Source of the DNA: Chloracidobacterium sp.
GTDB lineage: Bacteria; Acidobacteriota; Blastocatellia; Pyrinomonadales; Pyrinomonadaceae
NCBI GenBank assembly: GCA_016720705.1
Contig: JADKKB010000007.1
Location: 1,054,001-1,118,000, forward strand
DNA length: 64,000 nt
Direction of reading: 5' to 3'
Below are positions 51,385 through 59,015 of this stretch, piece by piece; position 1 is the first letter of the stretch, and every line of letters begins with the position of its first letter. The translations under genes and the position numbers were made by a program. Below the pieces are notes generated by a model. It ran no database searches and was not told where the DNA came from. It worked only from the letters and a program-made list of their open reading frames with translations.

Positions 51385-52962
51385 TCAGGCCCCCGCCGGT
51401 TCGACGTTTTCTTCATGAACGACGTCTTCGGTGTTTCGCATCATCTTGGAGATCGGGAAAGCGAGCAATCCCAAAATGACCGCCGAGACGATAAGTGCGA
51501 TCGTCGTCCAGGTGAATAGCTGGGGCGTTTGCTCGAGTTTTTCGGGGTCAACGCTACCGCCGACGAGCCCGGCGATGAGGTTGCCGACAGACGCAGCAAG
51601 GAACCATATGCCCATCATCTGACCGACGAACCGGCGAGGTGAGAGCTTGGTCATCGATGAGAGTCCGACCGGGCTGAGGAGCAGCTCGCCAAACGTCTGG
51701 AAAAGATAGCTGGCAGCCAGCCACCAAGCCGCGACTTTGACCGCTCCGCCGCTCGCAACCAGCATATTGGCAGGGAATATCATTATGAAAAAGCCTATGC
51801 CGGCCAGAGCGAGACCGAGAGCAAACTTTGCCGGAGCAGAAATGGTGATATTCCGGGCACCAAAGTAAGTCCATATACCAGCGAATACCGGAGCAAAGAT
51901 GATGATCAGGAACGAGTTGATCGACTGAAACCAAAGTGCCGGCACTTCAAAAGAACCGATATTACGCTCCGTAAAATCCTTGGCAAACAGATTTAGTGAA
52001 GTTGGAGCCTGTTCGAATGCCGCCCAAAAGATCGACGCGAAGATGAACAAGACACCGATAACGACCACGCGCTTCTTCTCGTCACTGTTCAGCTTGCCGG
52101 CAATGAACATATACAAAAAGAACAGGACTGCGACGCTAACCAATGCATAAAGCATATAGCCGCCGACGACTTGCGGATCTAAAACGATGACGCCGGTGGC
52201 GGTCAGTACCACCATTAAGGCAATAATTGCGAGACCGACGGCGACCACTATCTTTACTCGCGTTTCGTATCCGGCCTGAATCGTCGGATCGGGATCGCGG
52301 CTCCGCTCGATGCCGATATTCCCGAGGGTTGAGCGGGAACGCACGGCGAACCAGATCAAGCCAGCCAGCATACCGACGCCGGCAGCACCAAATCCCCAGT
52401 GGAAGCCGTATTTTTCTCCGAGCAATCCGGTCACGATCTGTCCGAACGTAGCACCGACGTTGATTCCCATGTAAAAGATCGAAAATCCGGCGTCACGCCG
52501 CTCGCCGCCCTCAGGATAAAGGTCTCCGACGATAGCCGAAATATTCGGCTTGAGCAAACCGGTGCCGAGAACAATGAGGATCAGGCCGACAAAGAACAGG
52601 ACTTTTCCGCCAAACAATCCCGACAGGCCGATCGAGAGATGGCCGCTCGTGATCAACACTGCACCGTACATAATCGCCCGACGCAGCCCGAGAAGGCGGT
52701 CGGCGATCCAGCCGCCTGGTAGCGACGAAAGATATACACTAGCTGAATAGATGCCGACGATCGCCGCCGCTTGGGGCCGGTCAAACCCAAATCCGCCTGC
52801 CATCATCGTGGCGGTCATAAATAAGATCAGCAGCGGCCGGATGCCGTAGAACGAAAAGCGTTCCCACATCTCAGTCATGAACAGGGTCGGAAGTCCTTTT
52901 GGATGGCCAAAGAATTCGCGGCCGGTTCTTGGGTTTAGATCGTCGATCGATGAGCTCATCAA
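51385..52962 (-). CDS. POT/PTR family proton-coupled peptide transporter (second)
   Basis: A 525-residue POT transporter. The opening HPKGLPTLFMTEMWERFSFYGIRPLL (key FMTEMWERFSFYG) with the ExxER-type charge pattern, GGWIADRLLGLRRAIMYG and the TGLLKPNISAIVGDLYPEG signature are clear. It resembles the next gene in the first half but differs in the central and C-terminal parts, so they are diverged paralogues and not a recent duplicate. The start could be either of two adjacent ATGs at 52962 and 52959. It diverges from the secreted-protein gene at 53043. Confidence 0.94.
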   Translation of the reverse strand: MMSSSIDDLNPRTGREFFGHPKGLPTLFMTEMWERFSFYGIRPLLILFMTATMMAGGFGFDRPQAAAIVGIYSASVYLSSLPGGWIADRLLGLRRAIMYGAVLITSGHLSIGLSGLFGGKVLFFVGLILIVLGTGLLKPNISAIVGDLYPEGGERRDAGFSIFYMGINVGATFGQIVTGLLGEKYGFHWGFGAAGVGMLAGLIWFAVRSRSTLGNIGIERSRDPDPTIQAGYETRVKIVVAVGLAIIALMVVLTATGVIVLDPQVVGGYMLYALVSVAVLFFLYMFIAGKLNSDEKKRVVVIGVLFIFASIFWAAFEQAPTSLNLFAKDFTERNIGSFEVPALWFQSINSFLIIIFAPVFAGIWTYFGARNITISAPAKFALGLALAGIGFFIMIFPANMLVASGGAVKVAAWWLAASYLFQTFGELLLSPVGLSSMTKLSPRRFVGQMMGIWFLAASVGNLIAGLVGGSVDPEKLEQTPQLFTWTTIALIVSAVILGLLAFPISKMMRNTEDVVHEENVEPAGA

Positions 52963-53042
52963 TATTCCCCTTTTTAATGTTTAAATTCCCGGAAGAGTTA
53001 GGCAAAATATATCAGATAAACTATTTATCAAAAAGAGGACAC

Positions 53043-53516
53043 ATGCGTAAACAGTCAATTATGGTGATTTTCGCCCTAGCGTTTTTGATGATGGCATCAT
53101 CGACCGCAGTTGCACAGAGCGAACGGATGAGCGTTTCGGCGGCTGAGGTGACGGGTACGTTTCGGATGAATTTTCAGGGAAAATTCAAACAGCAGACGAA
53201 CGATCTCAAGATCATCGCTCTCGGCCGGGGCAAAATTCGCGTAGCATTTGACCTGGTGTATCCATATACACTCCAAAACGGCGAGATCTCGGTGAATATG
53301 GGCTCGCTGGACGGTGAGGCGGCGATCGAGGGCGATCGTGCAATTTATATGTCCGATGAGTTCGGCCCGTGCAAGATCACGATCAAATTCGTGAAACCTG
53401 GCACCGTAAAGGTCACACAGGACGGCTCAGATAGCGACTGCGGCTTTGGCCACAATGTGTGGGCAAGCGGCACATATCGAAAGATCAGCGGAAAAAAACC
53501 AACATTTGAAAACTAG
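53043..53516 (+). CDS. Small exported protein, function unknown
   Basis: A 157-residue protein with a signal peptide (about 1-25, ending TAVAQ). The ATG at 53043 has GAGG just upstream and is preferred over a start at 52899 that would overlap the transporter gene. The body is predicted beta-rich, with two cysteines (in GPCKITIKF and SDCGFGHN) that may form a disulfide; the VSAAEVTGTFRMNF and DGEAAIEGDRAIYM segments suggest a beta barrel or lipocalin-like fold. I cannot name a family. Confidence 0.75.
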   Translation: MRKQSIMVIFALAFLMMASSTAVAQSERMSVSAAEVTGTFRMNFQGKFKQQTNDLKIIALGRGKIRVAFDLVYPYTLQNGEISVNMGSLDGEAAIEGDRAIYMSDEFGPCKITIKFVKPGTVKVTQDGSDSDCGFGHNVWASGTYRKISGKKPTFEN

Positions 53517-53673
53517 ATAATACTCGACGGCCGCCTTGATTAAATATTTTGGCCGCAAGGCGGGCACAAGTTCCCTCGAATCCGGTTTTTAGACCACTTT
53601 TGAGCCGAACTAAGTGTCACCGTACTAACAGGTTTGCGGGAAAAATCAGAATAATTTAGACTTATTGAGGTTT

Positions 53674-53746
<73 letters not shown>

Positions 53747-53861
53747 TACTTCTTTTTTCTGATCCTGTCCGTTTCACTTTGACGAAGGTGTACCCGCGGG
53801 GTCATCTAATGTGCGGCAATAAAACCCCCATTTAGGCACTGAAACTTTCGAACACATAGTA

Positions 53862-53893
53862 AAAGGCCCCAAACATAAGAGTTTGGAGCCTTT
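53862..53893. terminator. Bidirectional terminator downstream of the Met/Cys-rich gene
   Basis: A 13-bp stem with one mismatch (53862-53874 with 53881-53893) and a six-base loop. A-run on the left and T-run on the right allow use from both sides. It lies 19 bases after the stop of the metal-binding protein gene (minus strand) and after the tRNA. Confidence 0.82.
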
Positions 53894-53911
53894 TTTTAAT
53901 TTACCGTCCCG

Positions 53912-54412
53912 TTAGACCGCAGGTGTAGTTTTACTCTCCATTCCCTTGGTGCAGCACGGACAACCGTCTTTTCCGCCTGACGCCTTGGCGGCATCGCCGT
54001 GCATCGAATGGCCTTTCATCGCTCCGTCTTTCATCATCGGACAGGATTCCTTGCCTTCCATTAAAGGGTGGTCAGCAGACATTCCATCGGTCTTCATCGA
54101 ATGGTCTTTCATCGCACCGTCTTTCATCATCGGGCACGATTCCTTACCGTCCATCTTCATTGCGTGATCCGCCATCGCACCGTCCTTCATCATCGGGCAC
54201 GCCGCATCACCGTCTTTATGATCACAGTTTGAATGCATCGATGCCGGATCTGTCGATGCCGAATGCTTACCCTTCATCGGACAGGATTCGCCTTTGCCAC
54301 AGCACGATTGGGTCGCCGTCTGCTCGATAACGGACGTATTTAGAGCATACACAGCGATCGCGAGGCCGAAAACCAAAATTGCGGATGCAAACAGAAGTAT
54401 TTTCTTTTTCAT
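53912..54412 (-). CDS. Exported Met/Cys/His-rich metal-binding protein
   Basis: A 166-residue protein with a signal/anchor segment (about 5-22). Three exact CPMMKDGAM repeats lie at residues 72-80, 93-101 and 124-132, with a related CPMKG at 44-48. In all there are 10 cysteines, over 20 methionines and many HS/DH steps between repeats. The C-terminus ends CPCCTKG (151-157). CPMM-type repeats suggest soft-metal binding, such as copper or silver, in the periplasm. This is inference from composition; no named family was recognised. It lies 166 bases downstream of the DsbA-like gene. Confidence 0.85.
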   Translation of the reverse strand: MKKKILLFASAILVFGLAIAVYALNTSVIEQTATQSCCGKGESCPMKGKHSASTDPASMHSNCDHKDGDAACPMMKDGAMADHAMKMDGKESCPMMKDGAMKDHSMKTDGMSADHPLMEGKESCPMMKDGAMKGHSMHGDAAKASGGKDGCPCCTKGMESKTTPAV

Positions 54413-54578
54413 AACATTGATCGATCCGGATAGATTCAGTGGAATTATAGACCCAATTCCAACTCAATTCAACAATATTTCTCGACGAGGCGACACAGTG
54501 CTCGTAAAGAGTGATCATATCGCAGCCAATGCTGTACGGAAGTGACCGGGATCACAAACCATCGACAGAGCCGATCAT

Positions 54579-55262
54579 CTATCGGCTCAATTCGTCGTCG
54601 ATCAATGCACGCAATTCGCCCTCGCCAAATCGCGCGAGCATCCTGCCATTTACAAAAAACTGTGGCGTTTTGCGCACGCCAAGTCCCTGTCCGTCCTTTT
54701 TGTCCAGTTCGATCTTGGCGGCGTAACGATTTTCTTTGATCGCCGCATTCATTTTATTTACGTCGATACCGAGTTCCATCGCGTAATTTTCGAACAGAGT
54801 ACTGATGTCGGGCCTTGCGGCGGTCGCCGGAGCACCGTGTTTTTCGCCCCATTCGGGCTGTTTCTGAAACAGCAGTTCGCGGGCCTGCCAGAATTTACCT
54901 TGTTCGCCCGCGGCCTCCGTAAGGTTGGCGGCATTTAACGAATTAGGATGCAGCGGCATATATCGGGCGGCAAACCGGATCTTGCCGTCATAGTCTTTCA
55001 AAATTTTCTTGATGATCGGGCTAAAGGCCGCGCACGATTCGCATTCCGGATCATAAAATTCGACCAGCGTAACCTTGGCGTCCGCCGGACCGAGTATTGG
55101 TGTATCCGGCCGAAGAAGTTGCCCCGAGGGAGCACTCGGACCAGTGGTGTTGGTCGGCTTTCTTACCTCTTGGACCGATGAGCGATAGTAACTCGAGCCA
55201 ATGTATGCCGCGGCGATCACCGCGAGTATTATCCCGCCTAAAATAACAAATTCCTTTCTCAT
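54579..55262 (-). CDS. DsbA/DsbG-like membrane-anchored thiol oxidoreductase
   Basis: A 227-residue protein with one N-terminal membrane anchor (about 7-24) and a thioredoxin domain with a helical insert of the DsbA/Thioredoxin_4 type. The active site is CESC (Cys74, Cys77) and the cis-proline loop is KTPQFFVNG. It catalyses disulfide formation or isomerisation in the periplasm. The gene directly follows the dsbB-like gene with a four-base gap, so they form an oxidising pair. The downstream Met/Cys-rich protein may be a client or chelator. Confidence 0.9.
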   Translation of the reverse strand: MRKEFVILGGIILAVIAAAYIGSSYYRSSVQEVRKPTNTTGPSAPSGQLLRPDTPILGPADAKVTLVEFYDPECESCAAFSPIIKKILKDYDGKIRFAARYMPLHPNSLNAANLTEAAGEQGKFWQARELLFQKQPEWGEKHGAPATAARPDISTLFENYAMELGIDVNKMNAAIKENRYAAKIELDKKDGQGLGVRKTPQFFVNGRMLARFGEGELRALIDDELSR

Positions 55263-55266
55263 AAAT

Positions 55267-55716
55267 TTAATCTTCCTTGGACCTATAGGCCAATAAACAC
55301 AGTGTCAAACTGATAAAGCCAACCAGACCCATCAGTGGTATCGTAATAAATCCGAGCCATTCCAGTTGGACCGCGTTACACGGCACGCCGACCGTACACG
55401 GCGTGATGCTCTCGGGGATAAATCCGTAATAGAGCAGATTGTGATAGATCGAGATCGCGAGGCCGACAAGGCTCAACGAGAGCGCGTATATCTTCCAACT
55501 CGGGTCGCGGCGAATAATGCCGATGCCGATGATCAGGATCATCGGATACATAGCGATCCTCTGATACCAACACAATACGCACGGCGGCAATTCCATCACC
55601 TCACTGAAAAAGAGGCTGCCCACCATTCCGGTCAGAACTATCGTCCAGGCGGCGTACGGCAGTACCGCATTGATGCCACTACCTTGCGTTGCGGAACCTA
55701 CTTCACTGCTTTCCAT
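55267..55716 (-). CDS. dsbB: DsbB-type disulfide bond formation protein
   Basis: A 149-residue inner-membrane protein with four helices. The first redox pair is in LPPCVLCWYQRIAMYP (CVLC, and the arginine that helps bind quinone) and the second in ITPCTVGVPC. These are the DsbB signature. It passes electrons from the DsbA-like partner to quinone. The partner gene starts four bases after its stop. A TTG-initiated small cysteine-rich gene lies 122 bases upstream. Confidence 0.92.
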   Translation of the reverse strand: MESSEVGSATQGSGINAVLPYAAWTIVLTGMVGSLFFSEVMELPPCVLCWYQRIAMYPMILIIGIGIIRRDPSWKIYALSLSLVGLAISIYHNLLYYGFIPESITPCTVGVPCNAVQLEWLGFITIPLMGLVGFISLTLCLLAYRSKED

Positions 55717-55838
55717 AACTTCATAACGGCCGAATATTCCATCGGCTTGGAAAAAATATCTCTTATAGACTTTGTCTTAGTTAAAAAGGTGGTTCGCTGA
55801 CCGCAGACGTGCGTCCGCCGAAACGTACCGGAATGGCG

Positions 55839-56156
55839 TTAGGCCTTTGGCGGCAACCAGATCCGTATGGGGTCGGCCGAATTGTATGGGCGGCGGTGAT
55901 CAACTATATGGTTAGAGATGGCCGGATCGATGCCCCCATTTCCATCAAATGCGAATGGATAAACGGCTAACGTATCGTCGCAGCATACAAATGTGCAGCA
56001 CGTCGGGCATTCTTCAGAATATACGTCGTCACCCGCGACCTGAATGGCGGCGGATCGGTCGCCATTTTGGTCGGAAACGAGCAGAGATGCCGCACGGCAA
56101 GGATGTGCCGAAAGCAACGAAAGGTAGACGATAAAACTTAAGATCAGTATCTTCAA
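55839..56156 (-). CDS. Possible small cysteine-rich exported protein
   Basis: A 105-codon frame that begins at a TTG (no ATG in frame) with a good signal-like N-terminus (ILILSFIVYLSLLSAHPCRA) and a cysteine group ECPTCCTFVCCDD in the body. The signal peptide and the position next to dsbB support it; the TTG start and lack of a recognised family weaken it. If real, it is exported and rich in potential disulfides or metal ligands. Confidence 0.45.
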   Translation of the reverse strand: MKILILSFIVYLSLLSAHPCRAASLLVSDQNGDRSAAIQVAGDDVYSEECPTCCTFVCCDDTLAVYPFAFDGNGGIDPAISNHIVDHRRPYNSADPIRIWLPPKA

Positions 56157-56273
56157 ATTATCAGGCCTTGGTCTATTTTCACTTGGTTGATGACTATCTG
56201 CAAGTAACCGTGGATGCTGCGATTGTTTCGCGACGACTTAACCGCTCTCGCGGTCGAAAAGAATCAGAGATCC

Positions 56274-56306
56274 GCGAATTTACACGCTCTATGTGTAAAT
56301 TTTCGC
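56274..56306. promoter_or_regulatory. Dyad upstream of the sigma-54 promoter (possible activator site)
   Basis: AATTTACAC (56277-56285) is an exact inverted copy of GTGTAAATT (56293-56301) around a seven-base spacer. With GCGAA on the left and TTCGC on the right the dyad is longer and nearly perfect. It lies about 80-100 bases upstream of the -24 element, the usual distance for an enhancer-binding activator of sigma-54. Confidence 0.5.
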
Positions 56307-56378
56307 CTTTCGGAGATTGCTAGCGCTACCCCCAGGACTATAACCCTTGCAAATGCGGGGATATATACGCCCGTGATC

Positions 56379-56394
56379 TGGCATAAATATTGCG
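56379..56394 (+). promoter_or_regulatory. Sigma-54 (RpoN) type promoter
   Basis: TGGCATAAATATTGCG matches the -24/-12 consensus TGGCAYRNNNNTTGCW at all but the last position, with exactly ten bases between the GG and GC pairs. It points to the gene at 56524, 130 bases downstream. Confidence 0.65.
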
Positions 56395-56523
56395 CTTATA
56401 CATTGTAAACAGTTCACGGCTTTTGACCGTTTCGTCCTGTATTTCGAGTAAGGGGTTCCTGATCCGCGATGCTCGATCGATCGGATATGGTTTTTGGCAG
56501 ATCAAGCCGGTAGGAGAAAGATT

Positions 56524-57213
56524 ATGAAAGCGAGATCGATAGTTATGTTATTGGTTGCGTGGTTGATGATGAGTTCTCCGGCTTTCGGGCAACAGCTTAA
56601 AAGCTGGTGGTTCTTTGCACCGCGGGAGATGGCCGAGCGAAAGATGATACCGATGTCCGAACTCTCGGCCTGTCTGCTTGGCGAAGATTCACCTCCGGGC
56701 ATACGAGGCAAATTTAAGCGTATAGTGGACGGCGGCGTACAGACTCAACCCGGGCTGATCAGGCGAAAGCTATGTGATGTAGGCCTGATCTTAAACCTAT
56801 TGCCCGAAGAGGATAAGAATCTCGCAAATGATTACCCGGGATATGCGATCTACAAGATCGCCGGCAATAACCTGGAACTCCATATCTTTCCAGCGGACAT
56901 CAAGTATGTGGCAGTTGCAAATTTGAAATTCGCGGCATCCCAAACATTACTTAAAAAGGACCTGAAGGCCTGCGGCACAACGGCGCTCCAACGACTTTTC
57001 GCACCGACCAATTCTATCTGGAAGGAAAATTGGTCGACGTGGCAGGCACCTATCAAGGACCTAAAGGCCGAAAACAATCCCATTAATTTTGATGCTTATG
57101 ATATTTGGATAATGAGCGTCGATGATCACAAGGTATTTGTAAAACGTGTCGGCATAAAACATCCTGTTTTCGATATTTTGCCCGATAGAGACGAACTCAT
57201 ACGAAGAAAGTAG
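56524..57213 (+). CDS. Exported protein, function unknown (sigma-54 linked)
   Basis: A 229-residue protein from the ATG at 56524 (GGAG upstream). It has a signal peptide (about 1-22, ending AFGQQ). No family is recognised. Aromatic residues and basic patches (KSWWFFAPREMAERKM) begin the mature part, and three cysteines are spread through it (in SACLLGED, KLCDVG and KACGTT). The protein is preceded by a sigma-54 promoter candidate and followed 11 bases later by a lipoprotein gene, so the two are one unit. Confidence 0.75.
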   Translation: MKARSIVMLLVAWLMMSSPAFGQQLKSWWFFAPREMAERKMIPMSELSACLLGEDSPPGIRGKFKRIVDGGVQTQPGLIRRKLCDVGLILNLLPEEDKNLANDYPGYAIYKIAGNNLELHIFPADIKYVAVANLKFAASQTLLKKDLKACGTTALQRLFAPTNSIWKENWSTWQAPIKDLKAENNPINFDAYDIWIMSVDDHKVFVKRVGIKHPVFDILPDRDELIRRK

Positions 57214-57224
57214 GGAGGTTAGAT

Positions 57225-57641
57225 ATGTTTACCGAAAGATCCACAAAGAACTTACCGTTATTCGGATTTACGATCCTGGTTTTTCTCGTAATGATCCTTG
57301 GTTGCGGCGGCTCCGGAAAAACTTGTGTCGGAACATTGACCGTTGACGGCAAAACCTACGAGGGAAGAGATCGGGTCGAGGCCCAGGCCCGGGAAAACGC
57401 GTGCAGTATGTACTGTATCGAGGGCGACAGTGGATATGACCGGATGTATCAGGCTTTTATCAAAACTCCCGAGGCTAAGAAAGTAAATATTGACTTCAAT
57501 GCAGAAAACGTCTCATTGAAGAGTAAGAAATGGGCAGCCTTGGAGAACGAAAGAATGAACAGGTACGTTGACCAGTGTCGAGAGGGTTGCCTACGACAAC
57601 ATAGCAACGGCACACGGATCATTGAGGTCAAATGCCAATGA
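57225..57641 (+). CDS. Probable lipoprotein, function unknown
   Basis: A 138-residue protein with a lipoprotein signal: basic start, hydrophobic segment and lipobox MILGCGG, with the cysteine near residue 27. The mature part has six more cysteines in pairs (KTCVG, NACSMYC, DQCREGC and KCQ end). It begins 11 bases after the preceding exported-protein gene with an AGGGAGG ribosome site. The family is unknown to me; cysteine pairs suggest disulfide-stabilised folding. It converges on ychF. Confidence 0.78.
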   Translation: MFTERSTKNLPLFGFTILVFLVMILGCGGSGKTCVGTLTVDGKTYEGRDRVEAQARENACSMYCIEGDSGYDRMYQAFIKTPEAKKVNIDFNAENVSLKSKKWAALENERMNRYVDQCREGCLRQHSNGTRIIEVKCQ

Positions 57642-57674
57642 CGGACGGCGTCATTCCTCGGCACTTCGGAAATA

Positions 57675-58778
57675 TCAGACGTTAAATCGAAAATCGACAA
57701 CGTCGCCGTCCTGCATTATGTATTCTTTGCCTTCGACGCGGGCGAGGCCTTTCTCGAGCGCGACTTTGCGGCTACCGCACGCGACGAGGTCATCGTATGA
57801 CACGATCTCAGCGCGGATGAAGCCGCGTTCGATGTCCGTGTGGATCTCGCCGGCGGCCTGCGGTGCTCTTGTGCCGATCGGGATCGTCCAGGCCCTGACC
57901 TCTTTTTCGCCGGCGGTCAAAAAGCTCATCAGGCCGAGCATATGATAGGCGGCCTTGATCAGTTTGTCGACGCCGCTAGAACTTAAGCCGAGATCTTTCA
58001 GATACTCATCACGCTCGGCGGGGTCGAGGGCGACGAGTTCGGCTTCGAGCTTGGCGCAGATGAAAACCACGTCCGCTTGTTCGCTCGCGGCGTGCTTGAT
58101 CACAGCCTGAACGTGCGGATTGCTTTCGGGGTCGGCGAGCGTTGCTTCATCCACATTTGCAGCGTAGATCGTCGGTTTGGTGGATAAAAAGAACCAAGTT
58201 TTAATGGCCTCGCGTTCGTGGTCCAAGAGGTTCGCTGAGCGCGCCGGGCGACCTTCCTCAAGCACCGGTTGGATCTTGTCGAGTATCTCTAGTTCGAACT
58301 TTGCTACCTTATCACCCGACGCTTTGACGGCTCTAGCGGCTTTTTCGCGACGCTTGGCGGCGGAGGCGAGATCGGCGAGGGCGAGCTCGATCTGGATCGT
58401 CTCGATGTCGCGGATGGGATCGACCGACCCCTCAACGTGGATAATATTATCGTCGTCAAAACACCGAACAACCTGAATAACCGCGTGCGTTTCGCGGATG
58501 TTGGCAAGAAATTGATTGCCCAATCCTTCGCCCTTTGACGCTCCGCGGACGAGTCCGGCGATATCAAGAAACTCGACCATCGCGGGCACCGTTTTCTGGG
58601 CTTTATTAAGTTTTTCGAGGACCGCGAGACGTTCGTCGGGCACGGCGACCATACCGACGTTCGGCTCGATCGTCGCGAACGGATAGTTCGCCGCGAGAGC
58701 TGATTCCTGAGCGGTCAGTGCATTAAAAAGTGTCGATTTTCCAACGTTGGGCAGTCCAACTATTCCGGCTTGTAACAT
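57675..58778 (-). CDS. ychF: Redox-regulated ATPase/GTPase YchF
   Basis: A 367-residue cytosolic P-loop protein of the Obg-related YchF/OLA1 family. G1 is GIVGLPNVGKSTLFNAL, the ANYPFATIEPNVGMVAVPD region is the switch, DIAGLVRGASKGEGLGN is G3, and NVDEAT is the altered G4 (NxxE) that makes the protein prefer ATP. The C-terminal TGS domain ends EKEYIMQDGDVVDFRFNV (key MQDGDVVDFRF). Length is standard. It is a near-universal gene with roles in translation and stress. The ATG at 58778 begins MLQAGIVGLPN as in homologues. Confidence 0.96.
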   Translation of the reverse strand: MLQAGIVGLPNVGKSTLFNALTAQESALAANYPFATIEPNVGMVAVPDERLAVLEKLNKAQKTVPAMVEFLDIAGLVRGASKGEGLGNQFLANIRETHAVIQVVRCFDDDNIIHVEGSVDPIRDIETIQIELALADLASAAKRREKAARAVKASGDKVAKFELEILDKIQPVLEEGRPARSANLLDHEREAIKTWFFLSTKPTIYAANVDEATLADPESNPHVQAVIKHAASEQADVVFICAKLEAELVALDPAERDEYLKDLGLSSSGVDKLIKAAYHMLGLMSFLTAGEKEVRAWTIPIGTRAPQAAGEIHTDIERGFIRAEIVSYDDLVACGSRKVALEKGLARVEGKEYIMQDGDVVDFRFNV

Positions 58779-59015
58779 AAGGGCGTCTTCCAGTGACTAT
58801 TCAAAAACTGTTATTTTACAATCGAAAGCCGTATTTGCGAAATCGCAGCACCATTTGCCAATTGTGGCGGATCAGGCAAAACCGGAATTTGCCAAAATGC
58901 CCTTTTGTAGGAAGCCCTTAAATTCGGACACAAATTGCGATCCCCAAGGACAATTTGTATCGTCCTCAAGAAATCATCGGTCATATTTTAGCTCATCGAG
59001 CCGCATCACAATGGC

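Larger units (their letters stand above)
56157..56523. other. Intergenic region with regulatory signals
   Basis: 367 bases without a supported gene. It contains the inverted repeat at 56274-56306 and the sigma-54 type promoter at 56379-56394, then a ribosome site GGAG before the ATG at 56524. Confidence 0.6.

Noticed and set aside
54579..55262. Possible coding frames on the plus strand opposite dsbA/dsbB and the metal-binding gene
   Set aside because: All are shadows in repeated or GC-skewed codon positions and lack ribosome sites.
56214..56408. Plus-strand frame of 64 codons in the regulatory gap
   Set aside because: It overlaps the dyad and the sigma-54 promoter and has no ribosome site.
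57637..57655. Small inverted repeat AATGACG/CGTCATT at the lipoprotein stop
   Set aside because: Seven-base stem without a T-run; too weak to call a terminator between the lipoprotein and ychF.
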